Origin: a bacterium
Lineage (GTDB): Bacteria; JAMCPX01
DNA length: 6,936 bases
NCBI GenBank assembly: GCA_021789095.1
Contig: JAJYJX010000125.1
Location: forward strand, 1 to 6,936
Direction of reading: 5' to 3'
Shown here one piece after another: positions 1 through 6,600 of this stretch (positions are counted from its first letter, which is position 1; each line of letters opens with the position of its first letter). The translations under genes and the position numbers were made by a program. The notes beneath the pieces are model-generated. The model saw only the letters and a list, made by a program, of their open reading frames with translations. It was not told the origin of the DNA and searched no databases.

Positions 1-3
1 TAT

Positions 4-87
4 TGCCGGGGAAGGGAATTGAACCCTTATGTCCCGGAGGACGGGGGATTTTGAGTCCCCTGCGTCTACCAGTTCCGCCACCCCGGC
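4..87 (-). tRNA. tRNA-Leu, anticodon CAA
   Basis: Read on the minus strand, the sequence folds as a class II tRNA. The 7-bp acceptor stem is GCCGGGG with CCCCGGC, followed by discriminator A at position 4. The D arm is GCG/CGC with the conserved GG in its loop. The anticodon stem is GGGGA/TCCCC around the loop CTCAAAA, which places anticodon CAA at 53-51. A long variable arm (GTCC/GGAC with loop TCCG) is typical of Leu, Ser and bacterial Tyr tRNAs. The T stem is AAGGG/CCCTT around TTCAATT. The CAA anticodon identifies Leu and reads UUG codons. The 3' CCA is not encoded, since the minus strand continues ATA, so a CCA-adding enzyme must supply it. The gene is 84 nt before CCA addition and appears complete. 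Confidence 0.97.
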
Positions 88-102
88 GGGGCTAATGATT
101 TA

Positions 103-131
103 TTTCTAAGGTGTATTCTCCTTATTTTCAA
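103..131 (-). promoter_or_regulatory. Possible sigma-70 promoter for tRNA-Leu
   Basis: On the minus strand a -35-like TTGAAA (131-126) is followed by a 17-nt spacer and a -10-like TAGAAA (108-103, 4 of 6 consensus bases). Transcription would begin about 8-10 nt before the mature tRNA 5' end at 87. The surroundings are AT-rich with no competing gene, which fits a promoter. The match is only moderate. Read-through from the SCP2 gene upstream is an alternative source of the tRNA transcript. Confidence 0.35.
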
Positions 132-191
132 GTAAAATATTTATAAACAAAAAAAGTTCATTTAAAGAGGGCGGGCTGCAAATAGTTTATT

Positions 192-219
192 GTAGGGGCT
201 TAAGATTTTAAGCCCCTAC
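192..219 (-). terminator. Long perfect hairpin after the SCP2 gene, terminator-like
   Basis: Two 12-nt arms, GTAGGGGCTTAA (192-203) and TTAAGCCCCTAC (208-219), pair perfectly around a 4-nt loop. The structure lies 43 bp beyond the SCP2 stop codon and before the tRNA, so it could end the SCP2 transcript. Neither strand continues into a run of T (minus: AATAAACTATTTG; plus: CCACTG), so it is not a classical intrinsic terminator. It could instead be a 3'-end-stabilising stem or one copy of a dispersed palindromic repeat. A smaller hairpin, AGCGA/TCGCT at 234-246, sits between it and the stop codon. Nothing else is seen in the 88-262 gap apart from the possible tRNA promoter. Confidence 0.4.
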
Positions 220-262
220 CCACTGAACGAATAAGCGAACTTCGCTCTTTAACTTTTTAGGA

Positions 263-850
263 TTATTTTATGAACATCTGGAGTTTCATCGCAAGCCCCA
301 TGTCACCTGTTATCTTGAGCTTGCCGGACATGAATGCAGTAACCGGATTGATCTGGCCCTTGAGCATGGCAGCATATTCAGCAGCCTTCATGTTCATCGT
401 GCTTACGGGTATATCGGCATTGTTGAACTTTAATTTTGCATTGAACGGATCGCCCGATTCTCTTGGCAGTACAAGGTTCATGACACCTTTTACCCCGACT
501 AAAGAGTCATACTTGCTTCTGCTCAGCATTGAAGGGTTAAAGAACATGTCCATAACGGATGCCGCTCCTTCTTTTCCTGTAATGGAATCTCTCCAGTCTT
601 TCTCATTCAGTTCAAAACTCAAATGGGCATCCGGAATTGCGCCTTCTGTTACCTGCAGGTCAGAGCCATTCTTTACAATGACACTATAGGTGCCCCCGTT
701 GTCCCCCGTAACCTTGAACTGCAGCTTAAAATCGATCCCTTCCATGCCCTTGACAGGGCGATTTTTCAGTTCGCTCTGGAATAATTGTGGGACAATTTCC
801 TCGAAATACTTTTTAACGCTTATATCCGCCGGTATTTCAATGTTACTCAT
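263..850 (-). CDS. SCP2 sterol-binding domain protein
   Basis: This 195-aa soluble protein has no signal peptide and probably binds an apolar lipid or acyl-CoA in the cytoplasm. The diagnostic SCP2 ending is at residues 167-192: INPVTAFMSGKLKITGDMGL, followed by a Met/Leu-rich final helix. The beta-strand stretch around residues 41-83 (FKLQFKV, then GGTYSVIVKNG, then AHLSFEL) matches the start of the SCP2 fold. It is longer than a minimal SCP2 domain of about 100-110 aa because of an N-terminal helix (residues 8-30) and a middle insertion (about 95-150). The ATG at 850 is supported by a strong Shine-Dalgarno, AGGAGG, at 859-854. The gene lies 86 bp after the hydrolase gene, with its own promoter and operator-like palindrome, so it is probably regulated separately from the upstream operon. 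The natural ligand cannot be read from sequence. Family assignment is firm. Confidence 0.9.
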   Translation of the reverse strand: MSNIEIPADISVKKYFEEIVPQLFQSELKNRPVKGMEGIDFKLQFKVTGDNGGTYSVIVKNGSDLQVTEGAIPDAHLSFELNEKDWRDSITGKEGAASVMDMFFNPSMLSRSKYDSLVGVKGVMNLVLPRESGDPFNAKLKFNNADIPVSTMNMKAAEYAAMLKGQINPVTAFMSGKLKITGDMGLAMKLQMFIK

Positions 851-882
851 TTTCCTCCTCCTTTATTGGTGGTTTTATGCAT

Positions 883-911
883 GTATAATACAATTTTGAC
901 AAATATGTCAA
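883..911 (-). promoter_or_regulatory. SCP2 gene promoter with overlapping palindromic operator
   Basis: On the minus strand a perfect -35 TTGACA (911-906) is followed by 17 nt and TTATAC (888-883); an overlapping TATTAT (890-885) is an alternative -10. The -35 box forms one arm of an inverted repeat, TTGACA-TATT-TGTCAA (911-896), so a dimeric repressor bound there would occlude RNA polymerase. Such 16-bp palindromes are typical of TetR/MarR/GntR-type operators, but no regulator gene is present in the window and the cognate protein is unknown. The resulting leader would be about 25 nt and carry the strong Shine-Dalgarno of the SCP2 gene. Confidence 0.6.
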
Positions 912-936
912 GTTTTACTGTTTTCAATCCCATGGC

Positions 937-1887
937 TCAACCGGAGGTGAAGTTTTTTTTCTTCATTTTCTTGTAATACAGCCTGCCGTGAAGGTTCTGG
1001 TAATGCCAGACAAGTTTAAACACCGGATGGAGCTCGGCTATCCAGAATCCGTCAGGAATGGGCTCGGATGCAGGTGCTTTTTCAAGGTCAAGCCGTGCCG
1101 TTATCACGCCTTCACCCTGTTCCCTTGACATGCGTGAAAGGACATTGCCCCTGCTGTCAACGATCTGTGTCTCGCCGAGGTAGTGTGAACGGTACCCGAA
1201 ACCCGGCAGCCATGGAGTCATACCTTCAATGCGCCCTGCATGCGCTGCATGTACAACTGGAACGCCCAGTATCCGCGCCATCCTTGAGGGTGTCGCCTTC
1301 ATGATCTCAAGATTAAGCCTGTCTATAGACTTTTTGAAAGGCAGAAGAATGTTCTTTTCAGGTACTGTCCACCAGCAAGAGCCGCCGACCAGAAGGTCGA
1401 TCCTGAATTTAAGCCGTTTTGCCGTACGTGTGCGGATGAATTCCCAGCATAGTGCGGCCCCGACAGTGCCCATCGGCGTATCTAGGATGCCGGGATCATT
1501 CCCTCCTCTGTAATAACAATTCTCCCACATTGTGGGTATGTCTTTGTCGTGTGTTGCATACCTTCCGTCAGGGAAGGCAAGTAAAAAGGTATTGTAGCGT
1601 TCGTGATCCGGTTTTATAGACAGGAATGATCCTCCCACCATCCTGCTGTGCTGCCTTGCTTTCTTCAGGAGCAGTTCCGTTGCCTTGCCGTCAACGGGAA
1701 GTGCGGCTTTCATCATAAGAGGGGTGAATGCAACCCCTGATGTAAAGAATTCGGGGAGTACCACAAGCTCAGCGCCTTTTGAAAAGGCTTCATCGATCAA
1801 CAGGCCGGCTTTTCTCAGGTTTGTTCCGACATCCGCGAGTACAACATTCATCTGTACCGCTGCAGCGATTATCTGTTTACTTCCCAT
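937..1887 (-). CDS. Carbon-nitrogen hydrolase (nitrilase superfamily)
   Basis: This 316-aa cytoplasmic enzyme should hydrolyse a carbon-nitrogen bond in an amide, nitrile or carbamoyl compound; the substrate cannot be named. The Glu-Lys-Cys catalytic triad is visible: E46 in VVLPEFF, K115 in HDKDIPTMWE, and the nucleophile C147 in GAALCWEF. A second conserved glutamate, E122, follows the lysine. The fold begins with the typical AAVQMN strand at residues 8-14, and residues 208-247 carry the late strands (GVPVVHAAH, then ETQIVDSRGNVL). A tail beyond residue 280 is rich in aromatic and then basic residues (KKMKKK) and goes past the usual domain. The start codon lies inside the 3' end of the channel gene (11-bp overlap) and has no clear Shine-Dalgarno, which suggests translational coupling. 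No terminator is evident after the stop. The family is certain; nitrilase, amidase or carbamoyl-amide hydrolase activity remains open. Confidence 0.9.
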   Translation of the reverse strand: MGSKQIIAAAVQMNVVLADVGTNLRKAGLLIDEAFSKGAELVVLPEFFTSGVAFTPLMMKAALPVDGKATELLLKKARQHSRMVGGSFLSIKPDHERYNTFLLAFPDGRYATHDKDIPTMWENCYYRGGNDPGILDTPMGTVGAALCWEFIRTRTAKRLKFRIDLLVGGSCWWTVPEKNILLPFKKSIDRLNLEIMKATPSRMARILGVPVVHAAHAGRIEGMTPWLPGFGYRSHYLGETQIVDSRGNVLSRMSREQGEGVITARLDLEKAPASEPIPDGFWIAELHPVFKLVWHYQNLHGRLYYKKMKKKNFTSG

Positions 1888-2887
1888 GCTTTGGCGATGT
1901 CAGCTTCTCAAATTTCTCAAGTGAATCTGCACGGCCGACTGCTATTAAAATATCGCCCTTGTTGAGCATAAACTGCGGTGTAGGGTTATAAACAAACTCG
2001 CCGTCAGGCTTCCTGACGGCAACAATGGTAATGTCGTATAACTGCCTGATCTTTGCCTGCTCGACAGTTCTGGAGTCAAGCTCTGAACCGTCCTGAATGG
2101 CGAGTTCTTCGATCTTCAGTTCAAAGTTATCCGCTATTGCAAGCTCCATAAAATCGATCACGTTCGGCTTGATAATGCTCTGGGCTATCTTTTCACCGCC
2201 TATAATATAAGGTGATATGACCCGGTTGGCCCCTGCCTTGTAAAGCTTTGATATGGAGGCAATCTCACCTGCTCTTGATATTATAAATATGGGAGGGTTA
2301 ATGTCCCTTGCCGTAAGGATCGTGTAGACGTTGTCAGAGTCGTTTGCCATAACGGCAATGATCCCTTTTGCTTTTTCTATGCCTGCCTTCCTTAAGACCT
2401 CTTCGTCCGTACCATCCCCCTGCAGGAACAGGTAATCATTATTTTCTATAAGAGGCAGGATCTTCGGGTCTTTGTCTATTGCGATAAACGGTATATTGTT
2501 GGCCTTTAGTTTCTGCGCAACTATGGAACCTATCCTGCCCATGCCGCACAGTATGTAATGATCCCTCAGGTTCTCAATCGCCTTTGTCACCTTAAACCTC
2601 CCTATGGTCTTTTTGAATTCTCCCTCTATTACAGCCTTGAACAGCCCGCTTGCACCGTACGTAACAAAACCTATACCTATGGCTATCATGAATACGGCAA
2701 AAATTTCACCCCTTTGATCGAGTGATCTTGCACCGCCGCTGTAACCGACCGTGCTGAGTATGACGACCGTCGTGTACAGGGATTCCACGAAGCTGAAATT
2801 CTCAATGTACATGAAACCCGCGGTACCTATGATCAAAATGCTTATGAGTATGACGATGTACCGGTAGATGTTCTGGGCAAAATTCAT
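1877..2887 (-). CDS. Two-TM potassium-channel-like protein with cytoplasmic RCK (TrkA-N/TrkA-C) domain
   Basis: This 336-aa inner-membrane protein has MthK-like architecture. TM1 spans about residues 8-27, the pore helix and filter about 35-51, and TM2 about 61-83. A TrkA-N/RCK Rossmann domain follows at about 108-225, with the nucleotide-binding GMGRIG loop at 115-120 and an acidic residue, D138, closing strand 2. A TrkA-C domain occupies about 250-328. Family knowledge says the RCK ring gates the pore in response to a nucleotide or ion such as Ca2+ or NAD(H). The filter reads T46-V-G-Y-S50-G51, with Ser where the canonical TVGYG motif has its second glycine, so K+ conduction is uncertain. 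The ATG overlaps the ilvE stop codon in an ATGA tetrad (2887-2884), with no separate Shine-Dalgarno, indicating termination-reinitiation. It may be a channel or a non-conducting sensor. Confidence 0.88.
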   Translation of the reverse strand: MNFAQNIYRYIVILISILIIGTAGFMYIENFSFVESLYTTVVILSTVGYSGGARSLDQRGEIFAVFMIAIGIGFVTYGASGLFKAVIEGEFKKTIGRFKVTKAIENLRDHYILCGMGRIGSIVAQKLKANNIPFIAIDKDPKILPLIENNDYLFLQGDGTDEEVLRKAGIEKAKGIIAVMANDSDNVYTILTARDINPPIFIISRAGEIASISKLYKAGANRVISPYIIGGEKIAQSIIKPNVIDFMELAIADNFELKIEELAIQDGSELDSRTVEQAKIRQLYDITIVAVRKPDGEFVYNPTPQFMLNKGDILIAVGRADSLEKFEKLTSPKHGK

Positions 2888-3807
2888 ACTTTGTAGTAGA
2901 AAAGCCAGTCTTTGTGCTTTTTGTCTTTTCCCTTTACAATATCAAAGAATCTTTTCTGTATATGCTTTGTAATGGCCCCCGGTTTGCCTGTGCCTATCTT
3001 CCTGTTGTCTACCTCCCTGATCGGTGTGATCTCCGCTGCTGTGCCTGTAAGGAATGCACCGTCTGCAACATAGAGTTCGTCCCTTGTGAACCTTGTCTCG
3101 TCAACAGGTATACCGCTCTCTTTTGCGAGCTGTATAATCGTTTCCCTCGTTATTCCGGGCAGGATGGATGTTAAAGGAGGCGTTTTCAGTACGCCGTTTT
3201 TGACAATAAATACATTCTCCCCGCTGCCTTCTGCAATATAACCGTCTTCATCAAGCAGTATGGTTTCATCGTAACCTGCAAGCTTGGATTCCTTCTTTGC
3301 AAGTATGGAGTTAACATAATAACCGCTGATCTTGGCCTTGCTCATTGCTGCGTTGACATTGTACCTGACATAGGATGCAATCTTTATCCTTATACCGTTT
3401 TTTATGCCGTCATCTCCCAGGTATGCTCCCCACGGCCATGCAGCTATTGCTATGTGAACAGGGTTGTTTTCAACATACAGCCCCATGTCACCGTAACCTA
3501 TGTAAGCTATCGGCCTTATATAACCTGCCCTCAATTTGTTTTTCTGAAGGGTCTCTATGACTGCATTCATGACCTCTTTTTTGGTATACGGATAGTCCAT
3601 CATTACTATGTGTGCTGAATCGAAGAACCTGTCTATGTGTTTATCGAGCCTGAATACGGCAGGTTTGCCGCTTTCAGTTGTGTATGCCCTTATCCCTTCA
3701 AATGGTGCAACACCGTAATGAAGGGAGTGTATAAGTACGTGTATCTTTGCATCGTCCCATTTCGTTAAATTGCCGTCCATCCAGATATAGTCTGTCTTCT
3801 GAATCAT
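2884..3807 (-). CDS. ilvE: Branched-chain amino acid aminotransferase (class IV PLP enzyme)
   Basis: This 307-aa cytoplasmic enzyme transfers the amino group between Leu, Ile or Val and 2-oxoglutarate, the last step of their synthesis and the first of their breakdown. Its length matches bacterial IlvE. The PLP Schiff-base lysine is K159 in AMSKAKISGYY, at the same number as in the E. coli enzyme. The class IV signature follows: the E193 region (GYIAEGSGENVF), then ILPGITRETI at 215-224, and the phosphate-binding loop LTGTAAEITPI at 253-263. The N-terminal IWMDGNL and HSLHYG segments are also IlvE-like. A Shine-Dalgarno GGAGG (3821-3817) lies 9 nt before the ATG, fixing the start. It sits 15 bp after the J-domain gene and overlaps the channel gene by 4 bp. 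D-amino-acid transaminase and aminodeoxychorismate lyase share the fold, but the long IlvE-type C-terminus favours IlvE. Confidence 0.94.
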   Translation of the reverse strand: MIQKTDYIWMDGNLTKWDDAKIHVLIHSLHYGVAPFEGIRAYTTESGKPAVFRLDKHIDRFFDSAHIVMMDYPYTKKEVMNAVIETLQKNKLRAGYIRPIAYIGYGDMGLYVENNPVHIAIAAWPWGAYLGDDGIKNGIRIKIASYVRYNVNAAMSKAKISGYYVNSILAKKESKLAGYDETILLDEDGYIAEGSGENVFIVKNGVLKTPPLTSILPGITRETIIQLAKESGIPVDETRFTRDELYVADGAFLTGTAAEITPIREVDNRKIGTGKPGAITKHIQKRFFDIVKGKDKKHKDWLFYYKV

Positions 3808-3822
3808 TCTGCATCGCCTCCG

Positions 3823-5301
3823 TTATTTAAAGAGTTTCTTGAATACGCCTTTCTGACCCTTTTGTGATAGTTCGAAAGCCCTTATTTCCCTCAAGGCATC
3901 TATGTTGTGCTGATTCTTTGCATAGGAAGTCCTGAATGCCTCCATTGCCTTTTGTTCGTCGCCTTTGACCTTGAGTATTCTCCCGAGGAAATAATAACCC
4001 GTATCCTGTTCCTTGTTGAGCTGCAACCCTCTCTGGATGTATTCCAGGGCTTTTGCACGTGCCTGTTCGGAATCCGGGTCGAGCTTGAAAATGGCCCATC
4101 CAAAGTATGAAAAATACTCGCCTTCTGTGGGGTTCAATTCAACAGCCCACTTAAAGTTTTCAAGAGCCTCTTTCAGGTTGTTCGTCTTGAGCAGTATCTG
4201 ACCCTTCTGGAACTGGAGTTCCGCCCTGACTATCTTGTCCGCCTCGTCGTTCTCTGTCTGCTTCTTACCGGTCTTAAGGTATTCATCGTATTTTTTTTTC
4301 TCCTCGTCATTGGTAATGGTTTCATAAGCTGTTGTAACGAGTGTAAAAATATCCGAGGCGGTTTCTTTTATTTCCCGGGGGTAATCAAAGAAGTGATCGG
4401 GGTGGTACTGTTTTGCAAGGACGAAGTATGATTTCTTGATTGCCGCACTGTTAGCCTGCTGGTTTATGTTCAGGCATTCGTAGTAATTTTTATCCTTCAG
4501 ATCATCAAGCTTGTCCTTGAATTCTTCGAGCAGTTTTTTGTGCTCTTCTGTAAGCTGTACCTTTGTTGCTGCGGGCTCTTCTTTGTGTACCTCTTTCAAT
4601 GCAACGAATTCCATACCGGTGAACAGGAAGACCAGACTGTCGGCTTGGTCAGGCTCCATCGATATGTCGGATAACGCCTGTTTCAACGTCTTTCCGGAGG
4701 TCAGTTTTGTTAACAGGTTTAATTCTTCCTGTGATAAATTTAACAGTGTTGGCTCGTACTGCGTTCGCCCCTTAACACATAGCTTGTCAATGTTCATGTT
4801 TACAAATTCGGATACAGCGCTCCTGGGCATATGCAGTTTTACACCTTCAGCTACAAGACTTAATACCGGCAACGAGAACTGCATTACCATATTGTCAGGC
4901 ACGTTCGTTTCCCTGAAATGGAAAGAACCGTCGGTCATACTGAATGTATAGACAAGACGCATGCGCAGCTGGAGCTTTAATGCATCATTGATATTTATGG
5001 GCAAAAGTCCCTGTTCCTGCAGGACTGCGCCGTGTTTCTTTTTCTTGTCAAGCACCTCTTTCAGCGAATGCTCGTAGTCCGGCTGGTTTATAAGACCGTT
5101 TTCAAACAATACCCTGCCGAATGTTTCTTTCAGTATGTTGGACCTTCCGCCTACGAGCAGACCATTCCTGAAGTACAGTTCTTTCTTGAACTTACCCGCT
5201 TCTGCCCTCATGATGCCGTCCAGCCGCCTTATTGCGATGTTGCTGAAGACGGTGATCAACTGGGGATCATTTATATGTCCTGAACTGCTAAAAAGTGCCA
5301 T
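3823..5301 (-). CDS. PATAN/DUF4388 - J-domain - TPR protein
   Basis: This 492-aa cytoplasmic protein contains three modules. Residues 12-130 resemble the PATAN/DUF4388 domain, with the ELYFRNGLLVGG and TFGRVLFENGLI motifs and a closing DGSFHFRE. A linker with charged helices follows (about 248-272). Residues 272-342 form a J-domain with H300-P301-D302 (codons at 4404-4396) and the helix IV end EEKKKYDEYL. Residues 356-470 form about three TPR helical hairpins. The HPD motif means it probably stimulates a DnaK-type Hsp70, while the TPRs bind a client. PATAN domains are linked to surface-motility and signalling proteins in delta-like bacteria. The ATG at 5301 is the only start between an in-frame upstream stop and the domain, yet it lacks a Shine-Dalgarno. 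It heads the ilvE operon. Its client and its link to the downstream metabolic genes are unknown. Confidence 0.85.
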   Translation of the reverse strand: MALFSSSGHINDPQLITVFSNIAIRRLDGIMRAEAGKFKKELYFRNGLLVGGRSNILKETFGRVLFENGLINQPDYEHSLKEVLDKKKKHGAVLQEQGLLPININDALKLQLRMRLVYTFSMTDGSFHFRETNVPDNMVMQFSLPVLSLVAEGVKLHMPRSAVSEFVNMNIDKLCVKGRTQYEPTLLNLSQEELNLLTKLTSGKTLKQALSDISMEPDQADSLVFLFTGMEFVALKEVHKEEPAATKVQLTEEHKKLLEEFKDKLDDLKDKNYYECLNINQQANSAAIKKSYFVLAKQYHPDHFFDYPREIKETASDIFTLVTTAYETITNDEEKKKYDEYLKTGKKQTENDEADKIVRAELQFQKGQILLKTNNLKEALENFKWAVELNPTEGEYFSYFGWAIFKLDPDSEQARAKALEYIQRGLQLNKEQDTGYYFLGRILKVKGDEQKAMEAFRTSYAKNQHNIDALREIRAFELSQKGQKGVFKKLFK

Positions 5302-5382
5302 GGGTGTAGTAGTATAATAAAATCATAGAACATTCAATAAAATATTGCAACATGGCATACTATTCGTGTAAGTTGGTATGAG
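5302..5382. promoter_or_regulatory. Divergent promoter region between the J-domain operon and the SpoIID gene
   Basis: This 81-bp AT-rich stretch must drive transcription in both directions. For the minus strand, TATACT at 5316-5311 lies only 9 nt from the ATG at 5301, which would place the transcript start about 2-4 nt before the codon; upstream, TTGAAT is present but at a short 15-nt spacing. The same bases contain a perfect TATAAT on the plus strand (5313-5318), though without a good -35. Near the SpoIID gene, TGGCATACT (5353-5361) could be an extended -10. No single promoter can be assigned with confidence, and neither gene has a strong Shine-Dalgarno here. Confidence 0.45.
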
Positions 5383-6522
5383 ATGTTCAGGAATATTTAT
5401 AAAAAGGTTATTATTGTCTGCAGCTGTATCCTGTTGAGTGCATCATACAGCTATGCGGCTGATCAAATACCGACTGTAAGGGTCAAAATATTTGATGGTG
5501 TTTCAGCACTGCACATAGAAGGAAGGGATATCCAGCTTATAGATACCTATAAAAATCTTTATATTTTCAAAAACCATGGGATTTCTTATATCGTTGTATC
5601 TGCCGGTGATAACGGGGTTGTAGTCGGCAATAAACTTTACCCTGCACGTATGGTTACGCTGTTATTCTCGGGAGGTGTTGTCAGGGTAAATAACAGGATG
5701 CTGAGGGGGCACCTTGAGATAGCAAATATCGATAACAGCCACCTGATCGTTATAAACGAGATAAACCTTGAATCTTATGTCGCAGGTCTTGTCAATGCGG
5801 AGATGCCGCATAACTGGCCTGTGGAAGCACTGAAGGCACAGGCTGTTGTTGCAAGGACGTATGCCTTATGGCAGAAAGACAGGCATCTGAACGCTTACTA
5901 CGATATGGATGCCGGGTTCATGGATCAGGTCTACATCGGTGCAAATTCGGAAGATAACAAGGGCTGGCAGGCCGTGAATGCCACCTACGGTCAGATTATA
6001 ACGTACGACAATAACCCCATCCTTGCGATGTACCATTCGATATGCGGCGGCGAAACCGAGAATTCAGAGGACGCAATAGGTTATAAGTATCCATACCTGC
6101 GTGCGGTAAAATGTAATTTTTGCAGGACAGCCCCGGGTTTTAGATGGAAGTATACCATATCCTTCGGTTCACTTGCCGAAAGATTGATCGTAAAAGGGTA
6201 CAACCTGTCAAGTGTATACGGGTTTGAGGTATTGAAGAGAAGCAGGACCGACAGGGTTATGGTTGCAAGGGTTATAACGGACCACGGCAATATAGATCTC
6301 GACGGACCGTTGCTCAGGCGTGTAATAGGCTATGAAAAATTAAGGAGCACGCTGTTCCGGACGAACGTTAAGGATGGAGAGATATTGTTCCGCGGCACCG
6401 GGTTCGGGCACGGGGTGGGCATGTGTCAGTGGGGAGCATACGGTATGGCGAAAAAGGGATACAATTATCAGCAGATCATCCATTATTATTATAAGAATGT
6501 GGAAATTAAAAGAATATATTGA
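5383..6522 (+). CDS. Secreted SpoIID/LytB-type peptidoglycan lytic protein
   Basis: This 379-aa exported protein is probably a lytic transglycosylase acting on glycan strands in the cell wall. Residues 1-25 form a Sec signal peptide: basic MFRNIYKK, a hydrophobic core, then a likely cut after SYSYA. The SpoIID domain runs from about 125 to 379. Its signature is INLESYVAGLVNAEMPHNWP at 127-146 followed by LKAQAVVARTYAL; E140 in NAEMP matches the catalytic Glu of SpoIID. The segment MYHSICGGETEN (216-227) contains H218 and C221, and C244-N-F-C247 follows; in SpoIID proteins His/Cys residues near here can bind zinc. The family-typical end GTGFGHGVGMCQWGAYGMA is at 338-356. Residues 30-120 are a beta-rich N-terminal region like that of LytB amidase enhancers. 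No sporulation genes are nearby, so a vegetative role in division or wall remodelling is more likely. The start lacks a strong Shine-Dalgarno but is the only one giving a full signal peptide. Confidence 0.9.
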   Translation: MFRNIYKKVIIVCSCILLSASYSYAADQIPTVRVKIFDGVSALHIEGRDIQLIDTYKNLYIFKNHGISYIVVSAGDNGVVVGNKLYPARMVTLLFSGGVVRVNNRMLRGHLEIANIDNSHLIVINEINLESYVAGLVNAEMPHNWPVEALKAQAVVARTYALWQKDRHLNAYYDMDAGFMDQVYIGANSEDNKGWQAVNATYGQIITYDNNPILAMYHSICGGETENSEDAIGYKYPYLRAVKCNFCRTAPGFRWKYTISFGSLAERLIVKGYNLSSVYGFEVLKRSRTDRVMVARVITDHGNIDLDGPLLRRVIGYEKLRSTLFRTNVKDGEILFRGTGFGHGVGMCQWGAYGMAKKGYNYQQIIHYYYKNVEIKRIY

Positions 6523-6600
6523 TAGTTTATAGATGTATTCGTTTCCCCTGTCATTATTGCATTTTATAACTTTGTTTAATAAAAACTACAATTTTTTTAT

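Noticed and set aside
4-87. tRNA-Leu as an integration (att) site for a mobile element
   Set aside because: No integrase, no duplicated tRNA 3' end in the window, and the 3' side of the tRNA lies almost at the edge; nothing supports integration.
270-689. Plus-strand open frame of 139 codons opposite the SCP2 gene
   Set aside because: It lies entirely antisense to a well-supported SCP2 coding sequence and shows no domain, start signal or credible composition of its own.
5419-5427. Possible lipobox (V-C-S-C) in the SpoIID signal peptide
   Set aside because: The -2 position is Cys and the hydrophobic core before it is too short; a signal peptidase I cut after SYSYA fits better.
5378-5437. Alternative ATG at 5378 just before the SpoIID start
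   Set aside because: It is in another frame and stops after about 19 codons; only the ATG at 5383 leads to the signal peptide and SpoIID domain.
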